Shown here piece by piece: positions 11,215 to 24,069 of a DNA stretch of 64,000 nucleotides. The stretch covers positions 2,482,001 through 2,546,000 of the forward strand of contig OX442317.1 in the NCBI GenBank assembly GCA_949358305.1, read 5' to 3'. Made by a program: the position numbers and the translations under genes. The stretch comes from Strigamia acuminata. Its lineage: Eukaryota; Arthropoda; Chilopoda; Geophilomorpha; Linotaeniidae. Numbering within the stretch: position 1 is the first letter of the stretch; every line of letters starts with the position of its first letter. The notes under the pieces were generated by a model. The model made no database searches. It saw nothing but the letters and a program-made list of their open reading frames with translations, and had not been told where the DNA came from.

Positions 11215-13059
11215 GAAGACACGCCCCGATGATCAATTTTTAAGACAAAACATGTGTAAAGTCCATTCCTTCATTTCAAGACGTATGGTCATCGAGTATG
11301 CGGTTATCTCTTGTAGAAATGGGCCGCCATTTATTCTCTTGGTTTCAATTACCTTCCGTTTGTTTAACTTCTTTTCCCATCACCTTTGTTCGTCGCCACC
11401 TCCGTCTTGGCACAATCATAATGTTGACTTTCCAGTAGCACAAGCAAATATAATTAAAAGTTGTAGAACAAACTTGACTGAAGCTCAAACAAAAATCAAA
11501 CACAACCAAAGTGTCACTTCACCTGGTGATAATCTCACGTAACTCAAAATTAAAACTCCGCAGGCTGCAGAAGAGAAAGCACTTTAAAAGTTATCATGTA
11601 TTCCTCGCAGGAACTTGCAAAAACACCATCTTTATGTGCTCCTGTGGGACTACAAAATGTCATCCCTTCACTTTTTCCTACCAGATGTCCTCATTTTCTT
11701 AATTTGCAAAACATTTCTCCAGAATTTTTAACTTCACTTTTACATTTTCTAATCTTCTTTCTACTTAAATCGATAGGCGCATTCAATCTTCCCGTTTACA
11801 TGATTTTTCGTGATTTTATTTGTAGTTTGGTTTTTGGCTGCTTTTGGTGGCCATTCCGTTTATATAAACGTCAAAAACGACATAATCATTACACTCCAAA
11901 CCTACAAACCACTTGAAAAACCGCTCTAGTTTTCTGCTTTCTGTTTTTGCACTTTTTAACGCTTTTTACGGCCGTTTTCGATCTCCATTCTGTTTTTAGA
12001 ACCACCAAAAACAGAAAAAACAACACAAAAAAAAATAAATAAACAAATAAAAAATTTTCTTAAATAAAAAAAATAAAAAAAAAAAGATTATCTAATTTTA
12101 GATGACCCTGGTTTGTTTTGAATTTCCGAAACACTAAGTGACAGATACGAAAGACAATTTCTTCACGCATCGATTTCCCCATTTGCCTTCTAAACAAGAG
12201 TTAAATGAGCGCGTCAAACATTTGCTCAAAGAAAAGCACAAAAAAACACAAGAAAAACACATCTGCAACCTGCAAATGATACTTTAATGTTTATTTAAAC
12301 AAGAAAGAAGCCAAAAAAAAAAAACACAAAAAAACACACAAAATTCAACATTTCACCCAGAATTCTTTCCCTTCCAAAACGGCGCCATACTGGAATAAAT
12401 TGATCAAACTCGTTATTTACACTACCCCCACCCCTTTTGCCTCCTGTAGCCATTCCCCCGCGACCATCTCTGATTTCAGTTGACCGAATTCGCATCTCCC
12501 GTGGTCCCCAGCAGCCTCAAAAAGCCATTAAGATAAACTGAGGGGTCTTTGTGCGTCGCGCGCACCCCCGGAGAAGACGTGGACTGTTCGTGCTCATCCC
12601 CCAGTTCAATAGCCCCTTATGGGGTCGTGTGGGCCGCATTTACCCCCTGCAGAGGCCAATCGGGCGCGTCTGGTTGATTGGCTGGAGCTGGCTGATGCGT
12701 TCGTTATTAAATGGCCGACCGTGATGTTTGATCCAGGAGGGCAATTAAGGAAGGAGCGGGTTAAAAGGCACATAAAGCGACAATATGGCGGATTTAAACG
12801 CACTTTTGCGATGGATTTTTAATCCGGAATGGAGGACGTTACAGGTTGAAAACTTCCCCGCTGGTAATTGAATTTTCTCGCCTAAAATGCCTCGGGTTTG
12901 CGTTTAAATTGATTATTTTTCAGTTATTCCCTTTGATTCGCTTTCTAATCAGATTTCTTGTTTTTTTAAATAAGTTTGGAGGAATAAAATTAGTTAGTGA
13001 TGAAAAATTAAAGATTTATGCGTAGGTTGTCAGGATTGAAGAACTTTCGATAATTTTTG
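11215..13059. other. intergenic with one GC-richer island (12.48-12.83 kb)
   Basis: Most of the stretch is A-rich. The island at about 12488-12832 stands out by base composition and contains homeodomain-like ATTAA cores. A 67-codon frame covers 12619-12822 on the plus strand, but the opposite strand is open too. It could be a regulatory element or an exon; I see no splice sites that decide it. Confidence 0.35.
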
Positions 13060-13320
13060 CAAATTTCATGCAGTTCTTCGCTAAATTTTACTCATTTTTC
13101 GAACATTTTACTCATTTTTCGAACATTTTACGCAATTTTCACTTATTGTACGCAACTGTACGAAATATGCGCTAATTTTACGCAAGTATTGCTAATTGAA
13201 TACTACATTTTCTAATTTGTCGATATTTTTCTCCTATTTCCGGTTATCTTACACTACTGTCATCAATTTTTGCCGATTTGTGCGAATTTGACGCAAATAT
13301 TTTGTCAATTTTGCTAATTT
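13060..13320 (+). repeat. degenerate tandem repeat (TTTTACTCATTTTTCGAACA)
   Basis: TTTTACTCATTTTTCGAACA occurs twice in tandem and then decays into TTTTACGCAATTTTCAC, TGTACGCAACTG and similar words. This is one of several degenerate AT-rich arrays in the window with a unit near 20 bases. Confidence 0.5.
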
Positions 13321-13979
13321 TATCCTTTTCAACATATCGAACTCCGATTTTCATTAATAATTTATTTGAATTACAAAACCTCAACGATTTTAATGAAGTC
13401 CCATCAATATCAATTCCCAGTGGTCAAACGGTCAAAATAATAATCCGAGGTTGAGCAGCAAATCCAAACCCAAACTCCAGCTGTGTAATAGAGATCGAGG
13501 GTCACCCGAACTTCCACCTCAATTTCTCTTAAACAAACAAACAAATTAAATACCAAAAAAAAAAAATTAATAAAACAAAAAGAAAAAAAAAAATCCAAAA
13601 AAAATCCAAAAAAAATTTTTAAAAAAATAAACAAAATTCTCAACACTTCAACCCTAAAACAAGACAAAAAACAAGCCCCGCATAAACAGCCATCCCCGCC
13701 ATATTTTCCATCCAAACCCAACCAAAAAATACATAAATAAACAAACAAAACACTTTCCCCCACCACATCAATTCCAAAAATAACAAAAACCAACAAAATC
13801 CACCAGTACAAGCACAAATTCACACTTACTGGTGTAAATTCACACTTACTGGCGTAAATTTACACTTACTTGTGTGTTTGTTATTTTCACGGACACGTGA
13901 CATTTTTATTGACGTGTAAATGCATTAAAAAATAAAAAATTAGCATTAAAATTAACAAAATAACATACAATCCAACGAG
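13321..13979. other. A-rich intergenic sequence
   Basis: Poly-A-rich sequence. Positions 13810-13870 hold three copies of the short repeat AATTYACACTTACTGG. The 137-codon minus-strand frame here is an artefact of A-rich sequence. Confidence 0.45.
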
Positions 13980-14340
13980 CATTCCGAGGGATGAGTGTGT
14001 GTGTGTTTCCCCACCACGCAACAAAATTCAAATTGCAATTGAACTGGCATTCACCGCACGAGCAATCGTAAACACTAAATCAAAGCTAAGTCTCCGCAAA
14101 AGCATGATAATTTCGAGTGGGGTTTTGTCGATTTGCCGTGCAGTGCAGTCAATTAGCATAGAATGGGCCGAGATTGAATATGGCCACGTCGCCAATATGG
14201 CGGAATTTGACAAGGCAAAATGGGTCGGGATTGGGGGAAAGTTGCATGCAAATTGCACGAGTTTCAAAGCAATTTGTGTGGCGATGGGGACGTGCACTAA
14301 ACCGGCATGATGAGACTAAGCCATGCATGACATGCATGGA
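13980..14340. other. GC-richer island, possible regulatory element
   Basis: The island contrasts with its flanks. It contains an octamer-like ATGCAAAT, the word CCAATATGGCGG, several CAATT/ATTAG cores, and repeated CATGCATGACATGCATGG at its right edge. Frames are open on both strands, so coding potential is undecided. Confidence 0.3.
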
Positions 14341-14755
14341 CAAGTAGTTTGGAATTGTCAGATAAAATAAAATAAAAATTGCAAATAGTGCATCATGGGA
14401 ATCATTTGCGCTTAACAAATGCTGCGAAATTGAGTTTTGCATTAAATTGCAGCGTTTTTGCACGAGTTGGTGAATTTTGAGGGCTTAGTTTGATGACTAA
14501 AAAGTGTCTTGTCTTAAGCTCGGGTTACAAGATTTGTGAGAGGGGGACACGAAATGAGAAAATGTATTTTCATGCAAGACACATGCAATTCTGCAAATGG
14601 GGAGGGCGATATTTATGCGCGTCAATTTCACACATTTTACACATTTTAGCAAACTTTAAAATGTTTTTATATACAAGAAATTCGATGCATTTGTAGTGTG
14701 TGAAGGTGGAAATTGGATCGTTTTCATTAAATTTCGCGAGAAAAGCTTTAATTCC

Positions 14756-15300
14756 CTGCATTTTCTTCAGGAATTCATCATTGTCTTGCTTTTTTCATTC
14801 AATTTCTTGAAAAAATTCATCATTTTCTATGCAATTTCGCCTAAATTTTATCAAATTTCTGCATTTTCTATACAATTTCGCCTAAATTTTATCATATTTC
14901 TGCATTTTCCATACAAATTTTTCAAAAATTCATTATTTTCCAACATTTTCCATGCAATTTCGCCTAAATTTTATCAAATTTCTGCATTTTCCATACAAAT
15001 TTTTCAAAAATTCATTATTTTCCAACATTTTCCATGCAATTTCGCCTAAATTTTATCAAATTTCTACATTTTCCATACAAATTTTTCAAAAATTCATTAT
15101 TTTCCAACATTTTCCACGCAATTTCGCCTAAATTTCATCAAATTTCTGCATTTTCTATACAATTTCGCCAAAATTTTATCAAATTTCTGCATTTTTCATG
15201 CGATTTCTTCAAAAATTCACCATTTACTCTGCATTTTCCACACAATTTCTTCAAATGCCTGCATTTTCCAACCAATTTCTTCAAAAATTCATCAACTTCC
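14756..15300 (+). repeat. ~82-bp higher-order tandem repeat
   Basis: ATTTCGCCTAAATTTTATCA recurs at about 14833, 14873, 14955, 15036 and 15120. Between several copies the longer unit, which also contains TTTTTCAAAAATTCATTATT, repeats at about 82 bases, made of two diverged units of about 41. The long plus-strand frames through it are repeat artefacts rich in F, I, K and S. Confidence 0.8.
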
Positions 15301-15917
15301 AAACAAACCCAATGAATCAGCATCAAAAAAACTAAAAAACAAATAAACCAATTTACATTTGCAAAATTCTTTAAAAAATCCCATCAGCACATCTCTCCCT
15401 CACTCACTACCACGTGCCACCCCATCCCTTTTTACACCAAATTCCTTCCATTTTCAACCTCATTTCTCCCTACTTTCCACCCCTCTTTTTCACATTATCT
15501 TCACACTGACTTCAGATCTCCTTTAATCTCCCAGCCCAAACCAAACACCCCTTTCCCCCTCCCTTTGTAAATCCCCTCATGGTGCATCATTATTTGAATC
15601 TAGTGCACTCCTGAATATTTCTTTCCATAATTTTCCCCCCTCATACTTATAAATAGGCCTATTGTATTTTTCTCCCTCTTTGTTTTTACAACCAGACCAA
15701 AAGACATTTCTGCTCACATGTTTGCAAATCTTTTTATTATCTCGCCAACGCCACACACAAACCCAAAAAAATATGAAAACATATAAAAATCCCGACCCAA
15801 AATGTACACATTTTGTTTTGTTTCATCTAAACTGACACGAAATGATGAATACTGCCAAATATTACCCGTCTATCCAGGGGCAGGATTATGGCCTAGATAA
15901 AAAAGACAAATATCATT
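15301..15917. other. AT/C-rich intergenic sequence
   Basis: Pyrimidine-rich stretches without a supported exon or RNA gene. Confidence 0.4.
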
Positions 15918-16400
15918 TTAATATTAAAAAAATCCAATTTTAGGCCAAAAAATCCAATTTTATGCATAAAAAAACCAATTTTACGCCAAAAAATCCAATT
16001 TTATGCCAAAAATCCAATTTTATGCCAAAAATCCAATTTTATGCCAAAAATCCAATTTTATGCCAATTTTTGGCATAAAAATCCAATTTTAGGCCAAAAA
16101 ATCCAATGTTAGGCCAAAAAATCCAATTTTAGGCCAAAAAATCCAATTTTAGGCCAAAAAATCCAATTTTAGCCCAAAAAATCCAATTTTAGGCCAAAAA
16201 ATCCAATTTTATGTCAAAAATCTAATTTTATGCCAAAAATCCAAATTTTAGTCCAAAAATCCAAATTTTAGGCCAAAAATTCCAATTTTAGGCTAAGGAT
16301 TCAAATTTTAGGCCAAAATTCACATTTTAGGCAATAAAAATTCAATTTTAGGCCAATACATTTATTATTAGACCAAAAAAAATCAATTTTAGGCCGAAAA
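15918..16400 (+). repeat. 20-bp minisatellite (AATTTTAGGCCAAAAAATCC)
   Basis: About two dozen head-to-tail copies of a 20-base unit vary mainly as TAGGCC or TATGCC and in A-run length. The centre includes a local inversion near 16060-16080, where GCCAATTTTTGGCATAAAAA forms a palindrome. The same GGCCTAAAATT core occurs at 3.95 kb and inside the transposon at 33.29 kb. Confidence 0.9.
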
Positions 16401-17339
16401 CATAATTATATTATTTTTGCTACAAGAGGCCCAGAAAAAAATTGTCTAAGGCCTCAAAAAAGCTTAATCCGCCCCTGCGTCTAACGGACCTAATAACCTT
16501 TCTTTTCATTATCATGAAAAAATTAGAATAAATCAGTACCTTAAACCTCATTATTTTAACGAGTACATTTTTATTCCACTAGCAACCGTTTCGCACAAAT
16601 TGAATAAAAAAGATATTCAAAAAATTAATTAAATATTAAAAATTCAAAAACCCTCCCAAAAAAAAGAGAAAAAAATAAAAAAAAATTGATTTTTCTTCTT
16701 TTTCACTTCCATTTCTGTCTCGCATGAAACATCTTACAACTTTTACCACCAAAAAAAAAAAATATGAAAAAATGAAAAAATCCATTCAATGCCGATTCCT
16801 CTTTGAATTTGAATTCTCGGCTGTCAGGACGTGCAAAACATCAAAATGTTTGCAAATTCCATCCAAGTCGAAGCTATAAATCACACTCCTAAAATAAAAA
16901 TAAAAAAAACCAAACAATTTTAAACGAATCAAACGATAAAAACAATCAAAACCAAACAACAAACCGAACAACACAAACTCCGGCCATTAATGGCGGCAGA
17001 TAACAATCTAAACGCAGACCGAAACACCGTCGAGTGCCGCTCTCCGCCTATCCATTCCCAGCAAACGATTCAAACACACTCAAAGATTTCTCTCTTTAAA
17101 ACTCACGAAATCCCCCCATTAAAACCGAACCCGATACCAACGAATAACTACAAAATAGCAAAACAAAGCTCGTCTTACATCCCGTCTTCGAAAATCTCCA
17201 TTTTAACCAAAACAAACTCGAAATTTCTTCGTTTTAGACGCAAAAAATCGACAAAATAGACAAAATCTATCAAAAAACACAAAAAAAATATCAAAAACAC
17301 ACGAACCAATTACAATTTCTCAGAAAAATCCGAATTTTC
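16401..17339. other. AT-rich intergenic sequence
   Basis: Homopolymer-rich sequence. The 89-codon plus frame at 16990-17259 has no splice or homology support. Confidence 0.4.
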
Positions 17340-17975
17340 CGGTCTAAATTCGACGATTTTCTAGGCCCCATCTGAATTTTATACCGTCCGCTAGTCTCTT
17401 TACAGGTCAAAAACCCATGTGAAAAAAGGTGTAGCCTCGCATCCGACGTTCGTTAAATGCAATGTTTGTGGGATTAGTGTGGAAATTGACTTTTTACCTT
17501 TGATTAATGCAGCCAAAACAAGGAAAAGACGTAGCGATGTCATTTCCGGTCGTGTTAATCCTAAACTCGCGGAGTAATGTGCTCATCGAAGGTGTTTCAG
17601 CGGGTTTAAACGTGTATACGGGCACTTGATCCCGGAGCGACGATCATACGTCCGCCACAGTCGAGAGTCAGTCATGATCTGGGCTCACTCTCAAGGCCGT
17701 GCGCCGTTACGTCACTCTGGCCTTTGACTTGCGTATTTTATCAAATCGGAGTACACGCTTGGAGAATAATCTGGAAATAGAAATAAAAAATGCACTTTGC
17801 TATTCCGAATCGTTTAAAATAGGATGGTTGATTCGAAAAGGGAATAAACCGCGATTTGTTTTGAATCCGTGGTTGGGGGTTTTGGCACGAGATGGCGAGT
17901 GGTGGCGATGGTTGCTATGGTGACGATTTTTGTTTAGTTTTTCCATGTTGTGGCCTAAGTAAATACATTACTAAG
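17340..17975 (+). promoter_or_regulatory. GC-richer region, possible promoter of the 17976 exon
   Basis: Base composition rises relative to its flanks. CpG-containing words and a CRE-like TTACGTCA (about 17707) lie just upstream of a candidate first coding exon. No TATA box stands out. The promoter role is inferred only from position. Confidence 0.3.
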
Positions 17976-18024
17976 ATGGAATCGGAGGAAAATCAGGACG
18001 AGCAAGCGGCGAAAAAATATCTAG
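17976..18024 (+). CDS. candidate first coding exon, unknown gene
   Basis: The sequence AAGATGGAATCG gives a good start context. The exon reads MESEENQDEQAAKKYL and ends at CTAG|GTGAGATT, a good donor, in phase 1. Acidic, glutamine-rich N-termini of this sort are common at the start of nuclear proteins. The next exon is not identified. The candidate exon at 35072-35202 can be joined in phase, but the join then reaches a stop after 29 more codons. I do not recognise the gene. Confidence 0.35.
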
Positions 18025-19134
18025 GTGAGATTGTTTGTCTATTTAATTCGTTGTGAAATGCCGAAACGATATTTTTCACACTTTTTATAAATTAAATTAC
18101 AGTCGTTTTGTTTTTCGTGATTTTCCTTGATTATTTTTTTTGTGATTTCAGCCATTTTCCTTTGTCCGAAAATGCAAAACATTAAATAATTCCATTTCTT
18201 TTCCACCAATTTACAATCGTGGTTAATTATTACCCACTTTACATTATTAGACAAGCAAAATCAAATTAAACTAATTCAATTAAAACATTTCAAACTTTTT
18301 CACCTTATCCCACCAACGAAAAAGAAAAAAAAGAAAGAAAAAACAATTGCACTCTTAACTGTTTACACAGTGCAACACATTAAACTGCACTGCAGCAGCA
18401 GTTAGGCCAAGTTAAACAAGAAAATTATGCACAAAGTGCACAAACCTAGATCCACAATGAAATAGAAAGAAAAGAACATCTAGTGGGAATTAAAGAAATA
18501 GAAAAAAAGAAGAATCTGTATACAAATCACCATCTTATTTCCCAGAGGAGCCTGGAACAAAATGGTCATTTGATGAGCAAACACCACAAGAACAAGAGAA
18601 AACAAAACAAGTGTTACATGCCACAGTTTAAGAAAACAGAGCTTAATCAAAAGAAACATTTTTTTTCTTTTATTTTTGCTTGTTATTCTTTTTTCTTCTT
18701 CGTCAAATTTAAATTCCTTGTTCCACCAGTTCAGTTTCAATTTGCTTGAGCAGCAGCAGCAGACAGAAATGAAGTTTTACACAATTCCACAACTTTTTTT
18801 TTAATGTTTTTCCTTTTTTCTTTTTTACTATTCACATTTAAATTGAAGTTTCAGCGGTTTTCAAGCTGTCATTTACACCGCTCAAGTTAATCGATTACGC
18901 TACAAGAAAACATCTAATGTCCTGTTTTGATAATGAACAATTTCTTTACATTTCCATCCTATTTACAACCTAATTAATTAGAATGAAAAATTACACCTCT
19001 CAGACTTGGCTGATTCGAGCAAACCGACGTGCTCCGCTTTCTCGTACACATTCTGTGGCGGTTTAATGGAGGCCCCACACACTGGCAATTTTAGGGTTAG
19101 GAAAACTAGGCTCTTGCCTACGGTCTCACGCTTC
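18025..19134. other. AT-rich sequence, no gene seen
   Basis: If the exon at 17976 is real, this is its first intron. Otherwise nothing is supported. A small CAG triplet run lies at 18750-18760. Confidence 0.35.
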
Positions 19135-19522
19135 TATATTCTGTCCATGTGTAACTTGGGCCTATTTCCGATTGGCTGAGACTCATAACTCACTCTGCTG
19201 CCACCAGGAAAAATAGTTCAGAGTGGTTTTAAATTTGTTCGATGATTTTAATCATTGAAATGATGTAATATTGTTTGTATTTTCAAAGAAAATGTATCTT
19301 GAAGTCATAAAATTAAGATTTATGCTGGTTTATTTCAACATTCCTGCTTATTCAGTTTATTGCTTGCTTCTTCCAGGGAACAAAACAATTTTCAAACTTT
19401 TTTTATTGGTTGTTTCGTCTGGAAAGCAGTCAAAATGGCAACCATTGTTTTCATCTATTTTTGGTATCACTACACATGTGAAAAGGCTCAGCCAATCGGA
19501 AATAGGCCCAAGTTACAGTATA
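19135..19522. mobile_element. TATACTC-like family MITE (TATATTCTG ends)
   Basis: The left end TATATTCTGTCCATGTGTAA and the right end (complement of TATACTGTAACTTGGGCC) align with small gaps. Both sides then share TTGGGCCTATTTCCGATTGG. Inside lie ACCAGGAAAAATAG (left) and ATCACTACACATG (right), diverged forms of the family's signature words. Confidence 0.7.
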
Positions 19523-20312
19523 GGAGCCTCGCGAAGCCCCCAAAATCTTTGAAATGAAAGTCGGTAATCGCGTTGTTTCACTGACGTTTCTTGAGATCGA
19601 CCGTTTTAAGACCTTCGTAGACCCTGGGCACTTTTATTTCTAGAGACCTCACTTATTTTTATGCTAATTTCGTAAATTGCAATGCACCGTGAACATCTCT
19701 GAAGCCCTGTCGACACAAAATCCGCAGTTTGTGCAACTAGCGTACGATTGGTACATATTTTTCACGCGCTAATTTATTTACACTTGAATTTACACTGAAA
19801 TTTATTTTTAAACTCGAAAAATTGGGTCGTTTAACTTGACATTTACACCACCAGTTGCACTAATCGTTTAGAGAAAATGACTTTCCGAATGCACCTACTG
19901 CGGCTAGTTGACCATCGTACGCAAACCCCATTTGCCTAACAAGGATATAGTTTAAATTAAAACTAAAAGAAAGAAAGCAGTAAACTTTTTACTGTTTTTA
20001 TTGCAAACTTTTCAGACAGATTGTAGCAGAATTGAACAATACAAAATTTAGCTGTATGAAACCAAACTGAATTAACAAACATCGCCTTGCTTGCCAACGT
20101 ATAGCATTTCCCCTCTTGGCTGTGGTTTCTGTTCTGGCTTGTCCATAGAGAATATCATTCATGAGAGTCCAGCTTCAAATCCGCGCACTTGTCTATTCGC
20201 TCCGAGACTTAGAACACAAAACTTGTTGTTCCTACATTCTCAGAATAACATATGAGACAAACATTTCATATTGTTCATTTTTGATAAGAATGGCTAATTA
20301 AAGTCAACAATT
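19523..20312. other. intergenic, nothing supported
   Basis: No gene or complete repeat seen. Confidence 0.4.
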
Positions 20313-20834
20313 ACCCTATTTTATCGATTAAGAGCCGCGGCTCTTATAGTACAGACACAATAAATTCGTTTCGCCACGATTTTTTGAAAAATAGTGTGTT
20401 GTCTACCCCTTTACATAGCTCCATTACGCCTTTTTTGAGGGCCTTGGAGACCCATACATCCAATTTAGAAAAGTTTCCTGGGATACAGACGGTCTCAAAT
20501 CTGTTTAGTTTTTAATTTTATCTCATTCTGTTTACAAGTTATAAGAAATATTGTAAATTGTAACTTTTTGGAGTTTTTAATTTTTTTCTCTTTAACTATT
20601 CATTTTTTTCCAAAAACTTTTAACGAAATGATAGCTCTAACAATCCTTTAAATCCTCCTAAAACCATTTTTACTTGTGAGAAATAGTTTCTGAGAAATTT
20701 CAAATATTAAAAGTTTCAAAAATAGAGATATGCCATTTTTTTTGGCAAGGAGTTGTACTTTTGCAAAAATACGATATTCTTGGTGTCTCAGCCACGGCTA
20801 CAATTCGAGGGCGACTCTTAATCGGTAAAATACG
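20313..20834. mobile_element. element with GATTAAGAGYCGC inverted ends
   Basis: The left end CCTATTTTATCGATTAAGAG matches the reverse complement of the right end (CGTATTTTACCGATTAAGAG), and both continue into YCGC. The 520-base interior is AT-rich and noncoding. Short relatives lie at 5.34, 31.29, 43.87 and 63.61 kb. Confidence 0.6.
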
Positions 20835-22359
20835 TTAATTCTAAACGACACTGTAAAGAAGAAAAAGGTTTAGTGTACATTCTCTTTAAGCCTTATCAAT
20901 AAAAAGGTGCAGGATGCAGGTCCCTCGAGTGCATGAACATAGCCTGGTATTGCAACAGTGGGAATTGGATTCCAAATGGTTTAATTGTCTCTTCTCTCTC
21001 ATTTAACAGTGACCTAAGACAACCGAGTAGATGGGTGTAGTTTGTTTCCCTAGCACTTTGTGCATGTACAAATCCTTTCATGAATTCTTGTTATTTGGGC
21101 GACTGTGATGCCTGATGGAGCCATAAGGTGCCTGCATGGGTCCTCAAGGGCTGACCCCATGGGCCACAGTTTCATTTGGGGCTTGCCTTTTATGCGATTC
21201 TAACTGCAAGAAATGCTAGGTGCAACTCATATGGGGATTGCGGTATCAAAAATAAGATTGTCTTGCAGTCTAGGACAATGTGAATGGAGTGTGTTAAATG
21301 GAATGCATCAAATTTTTAGAGCGCGGAAAAAGAACGCTATCGCCAAGAAAAAATCTTGTTTAAATTTGCAATATGCAGAGCATTTCTCTTTGCTCATTGT
21401 CTACATTGGATTTAAAGGCGAAGCGTCTAATAAACACTAATGGCTCGCTCTGCATCCACGATCTGCACATTCTACACTACTTAATTCCAACGGCAAAACA
21501 CTTTTTACTGCCATTTTTAACACACACTTTATCTTCTTTCTTTTAGCTTTAGGCCTACTAGCGCTGATCATTTAAGTTCCTTCGAAAATATACATACTAA
21601 ATTAGGTATACAATATACTTAATAGCAAACATTGTTATGTAATGCGAATATATCTAACACTAAATCTAAATGATTTAATGTGTTTAAGTGTGTTTTCGTT
21701 TATTTTATTCCAATTATGTCTTTTATTTCGATTACTGTTTTATTTCGATTGAGTTTTGTCATTTGTTTCATTTTATATTGCTCGAGCGCCGTTTTGAGTG
21801 CCCTCTTGTATGCAAATTGTGTCTCTGCTGACCGGAAGAGAACCCCGTATATGTGTTACAATTTCATGTACTCGTAAATCCGCATTCTTGCCACCCAAGA
21901 AGAAAAATTGTTTCACTTGCAACAACAGCCATCGCTGCATTACATATCCATAGAAAAATCACGCATTTATCAGTAGCGTGTCCATTAGGACTACAATTAT
22001 ATTGTCGATGATAAAACCGTCAGTAACGTCTGCCGTAACCGCTTCCCTACTTGCCTCTAACCGACAATATGACTTTGACTATTTATCTCTGGTCACCTGG
22101 TCAACCGTTTCCAGGGGAAACATGGGAGCTCTGTCTTTGCATTTGTGATTGCCCTCTCATGCGCTTCTATTACTTCAAATAGCCAATGGGGATTCACTTA
22201 TATTTCAGGTGTGCTTCTATTATGGGGGCACGTCTATGCTGAGAAATACGATAAATCCATATCAGACGGATCTATTCTTCTAGCGTTGCTTAAATATTAC
22301 ATAGGCATGTACATAGTACAAGCGGTTTTGTATTGTATACTGCAACCCACTTATTAAAG
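20835..22359. other. intergenic, nothing supported
   Basis: No spliced reading frame is supported. A moderately GC-rich patch is at 21.10-21.45 kb. Confidence 0.35.
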
Positions 22360-22428
22360 AAAATCGATCCACCCTGATCAGCCCAGTCTGATGCTCTACC
22401 ACTTGAGCTACCCACAACTCCAACTGAC
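22360..22428 (-). repeat. tRNA-derived SINE head or tRNA pseudogene
   Basis: On the minus strand TAGCTCAAGTGGTAGAGC is a canonical tRNA D-arm with a polymerase III A box. It is followed by an anticodon-arm-like ATCAGACTGGGCTGAT. The T-arm (GGGTGGATCGATTTT) is degraded, so it is not a functional tRNA gene. Confidence 0.6.
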
Positions 22429-23336
22429 CAATGCAGCTGCCATCTTGAAAGTGATTCAAGATCGACATTTCTTAGGGATAAATTTTTATTGTACATTTTA
22501 AGAGCGGTACATTTGATCCGTAAATTTTTTTTACTTCTGTGATAAAACATCGTTATCGGAGACAAAGTTGAGCACCGGCACAGGAGCAGATGGCTGCAAC
22601 TAGCGCACTAATCATAAATCTCGCTCCCAACAAATACGCTAACAAGCTGCTGGTCAAATGACAAGTACATTTTAATTTGACCGCACGTTATTTGTTGGAA
22701 AATGTTGTCTGGACCAGCGTTCTTCATCTTTAATTTAAAGATAGGGCTTTAAAAAAACATTAAAGTCGGCTGTAGCAGGTGCACATTTTAATTAATCACT
22801 CGGCCATAACGTCTTAAAATGCAAGTTGTTGCAAATTTAGAAAACAAATTTGCAATTATGAATTACTTTTTCCCTTTTTTAAATATTTAATGAAGCCGCT
22901 TCAGCCTTAACAATGTTTATTCTCACTAACCTTGTTTAGTTTGTTGCTCAAACGTCGAAATCGACCGTTATTGCTCCTGCCAGTACTTTGTAATATGCTG
23001 GATTAGATTGTTACCTTCTGAAGCTTAAAGAGATTTCCATTCGATCGAGTCACAAACATGTGAAAAATCCAAAAACTTGCCAGTACACAAATCAATGATA
23101 TTTTGCAGACATTTTGCTATTCTTGTGGATAAGTCTTTTAACTTGACTAATAAGTCATAAGGGCCAAAACTGATGTCTGCTTCACAACAGGTTGCGATAG
23201 TTTGGAGACTTAAGCTATGTTCACACTTGTGTTCACACTAGACGCAACGCAAGAAAACTGACGCAATGCAACATGCTTGCGTCAAATTTTTTTTAACGTT
23301 GACGCCAATTCCTGCTTCAACTCCAAGTTGAAGTAA
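22429..23336. other. intergenic; outer repeat around 23.2 kb
   Basis: GTTCACACTAGACGCAACGC (about 23228) and CGACGCAACGCAAGG (about 23755) suggest an older element into which the 23337-23750 element inserted. Confidence 0.4.
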
Positions 23337-23750
23337 AGGCTAGTTCACATGGATGCGTTAACGCATGCCTTATCGCACCAAAGCTGCTTCGTCACATGCG
23401 TTGCATGTGAACTGGTATGCAGCGCCAACGCGCGTTGACTGAAGCGCGTTGTGATTTCGTACGTCGTAACGCACAACGCACGAGTTGACAATTTTCAACT
23501 TCAACGCAGCAATGAACTTTAGTTGCCAGAATATCCCGCTAGGTGATACGGCGCTGCTACATGTGACTATTCATTGTCAACAAAAATGGCTACAGCTACA
23601 AACAACCCCCATATTCCTTTTTGTTTGTCAAAACAATGTGAACATGTGAACTGGCATGCGTTATTTGTTGCTGCGTTGACAATGCGCGATGGCACATGCT
23701 TGCGCGTTCTGCTTCAGCTGATGCAGCAACGCATCCATGTGAACTAGGCT
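23337..23750. mobile_element. Harbinger-like MITE with TAA target duplication
   Basis: The ends AGGCTAGTTCACATGGATGC and the complement of AGCCTAGTTCACATGGATGC match at 19 of 20 bases. TAA flanks both sides (23334-23336 and 23751-23753), consistent with the 3-bp targets of PIF/Harbinger elements. The interior is rich in GCGTTGC/GCAACGC words. No transposase is present. Confidence 0.75.
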
Positions 23751-24018
23751 TAAGCGACGCAACGCAAGGAAAGGTCTTGCGGCCAACCAATCACGATCGA
23801 CTCCAACTCTCGTCTATTCACATCTGGTTGGCGAGACTTTGCCACATACAAACAGGCCGCCATTTTCAGATTCTAGAACTAGTTCTAGAACTAGATCCAA
23901 TTCAAATATATATATCCAATTCTATTAAAAAGAATTACCATAAATGACAATTAAAATACGCTAGTCTTTCCAAAGGCCTTTCGACTAAAGTGATACGCGT
24001 AGGAAATAGAAGCTTTAA

Positions 24019-24069
24019 ATGCATCCAATTCTGTAAAAAATATGGTGTAAAAAACAGAATTGGATGTAT
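24019..24069. repeat. hairpin-forming inverted repeat
   Basis: ATGCATCCAATTCTGT (24019-24034) pairs with ACAGAATTGGATGTAT (24054-24069) at 15 of 16 positions around a 19-base loop. It is perhaps a tiny foldback element; related CCAATTCT words lie at 23.92 kb. Confidence 0.7.

Noticed and set aside
13410-13823. 137-codon minus-strand frame
   Set aside because: It is produced by A-rich low-complexity DNA read as phenylalanine-rich protein, with no domain.
14696-15315. Two long plus-strand open frames
   Set aside because: They translate the 41/82-bp tandem repeat; the amino-acid repetition follows the DNA repeat and there is no start, splice or family support.
15918-16400. CRISPR-like array
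   Set aside because: The 20-base units are contiguous with no unique spacers and the genome is eukaryotic; it is a minisatellite.
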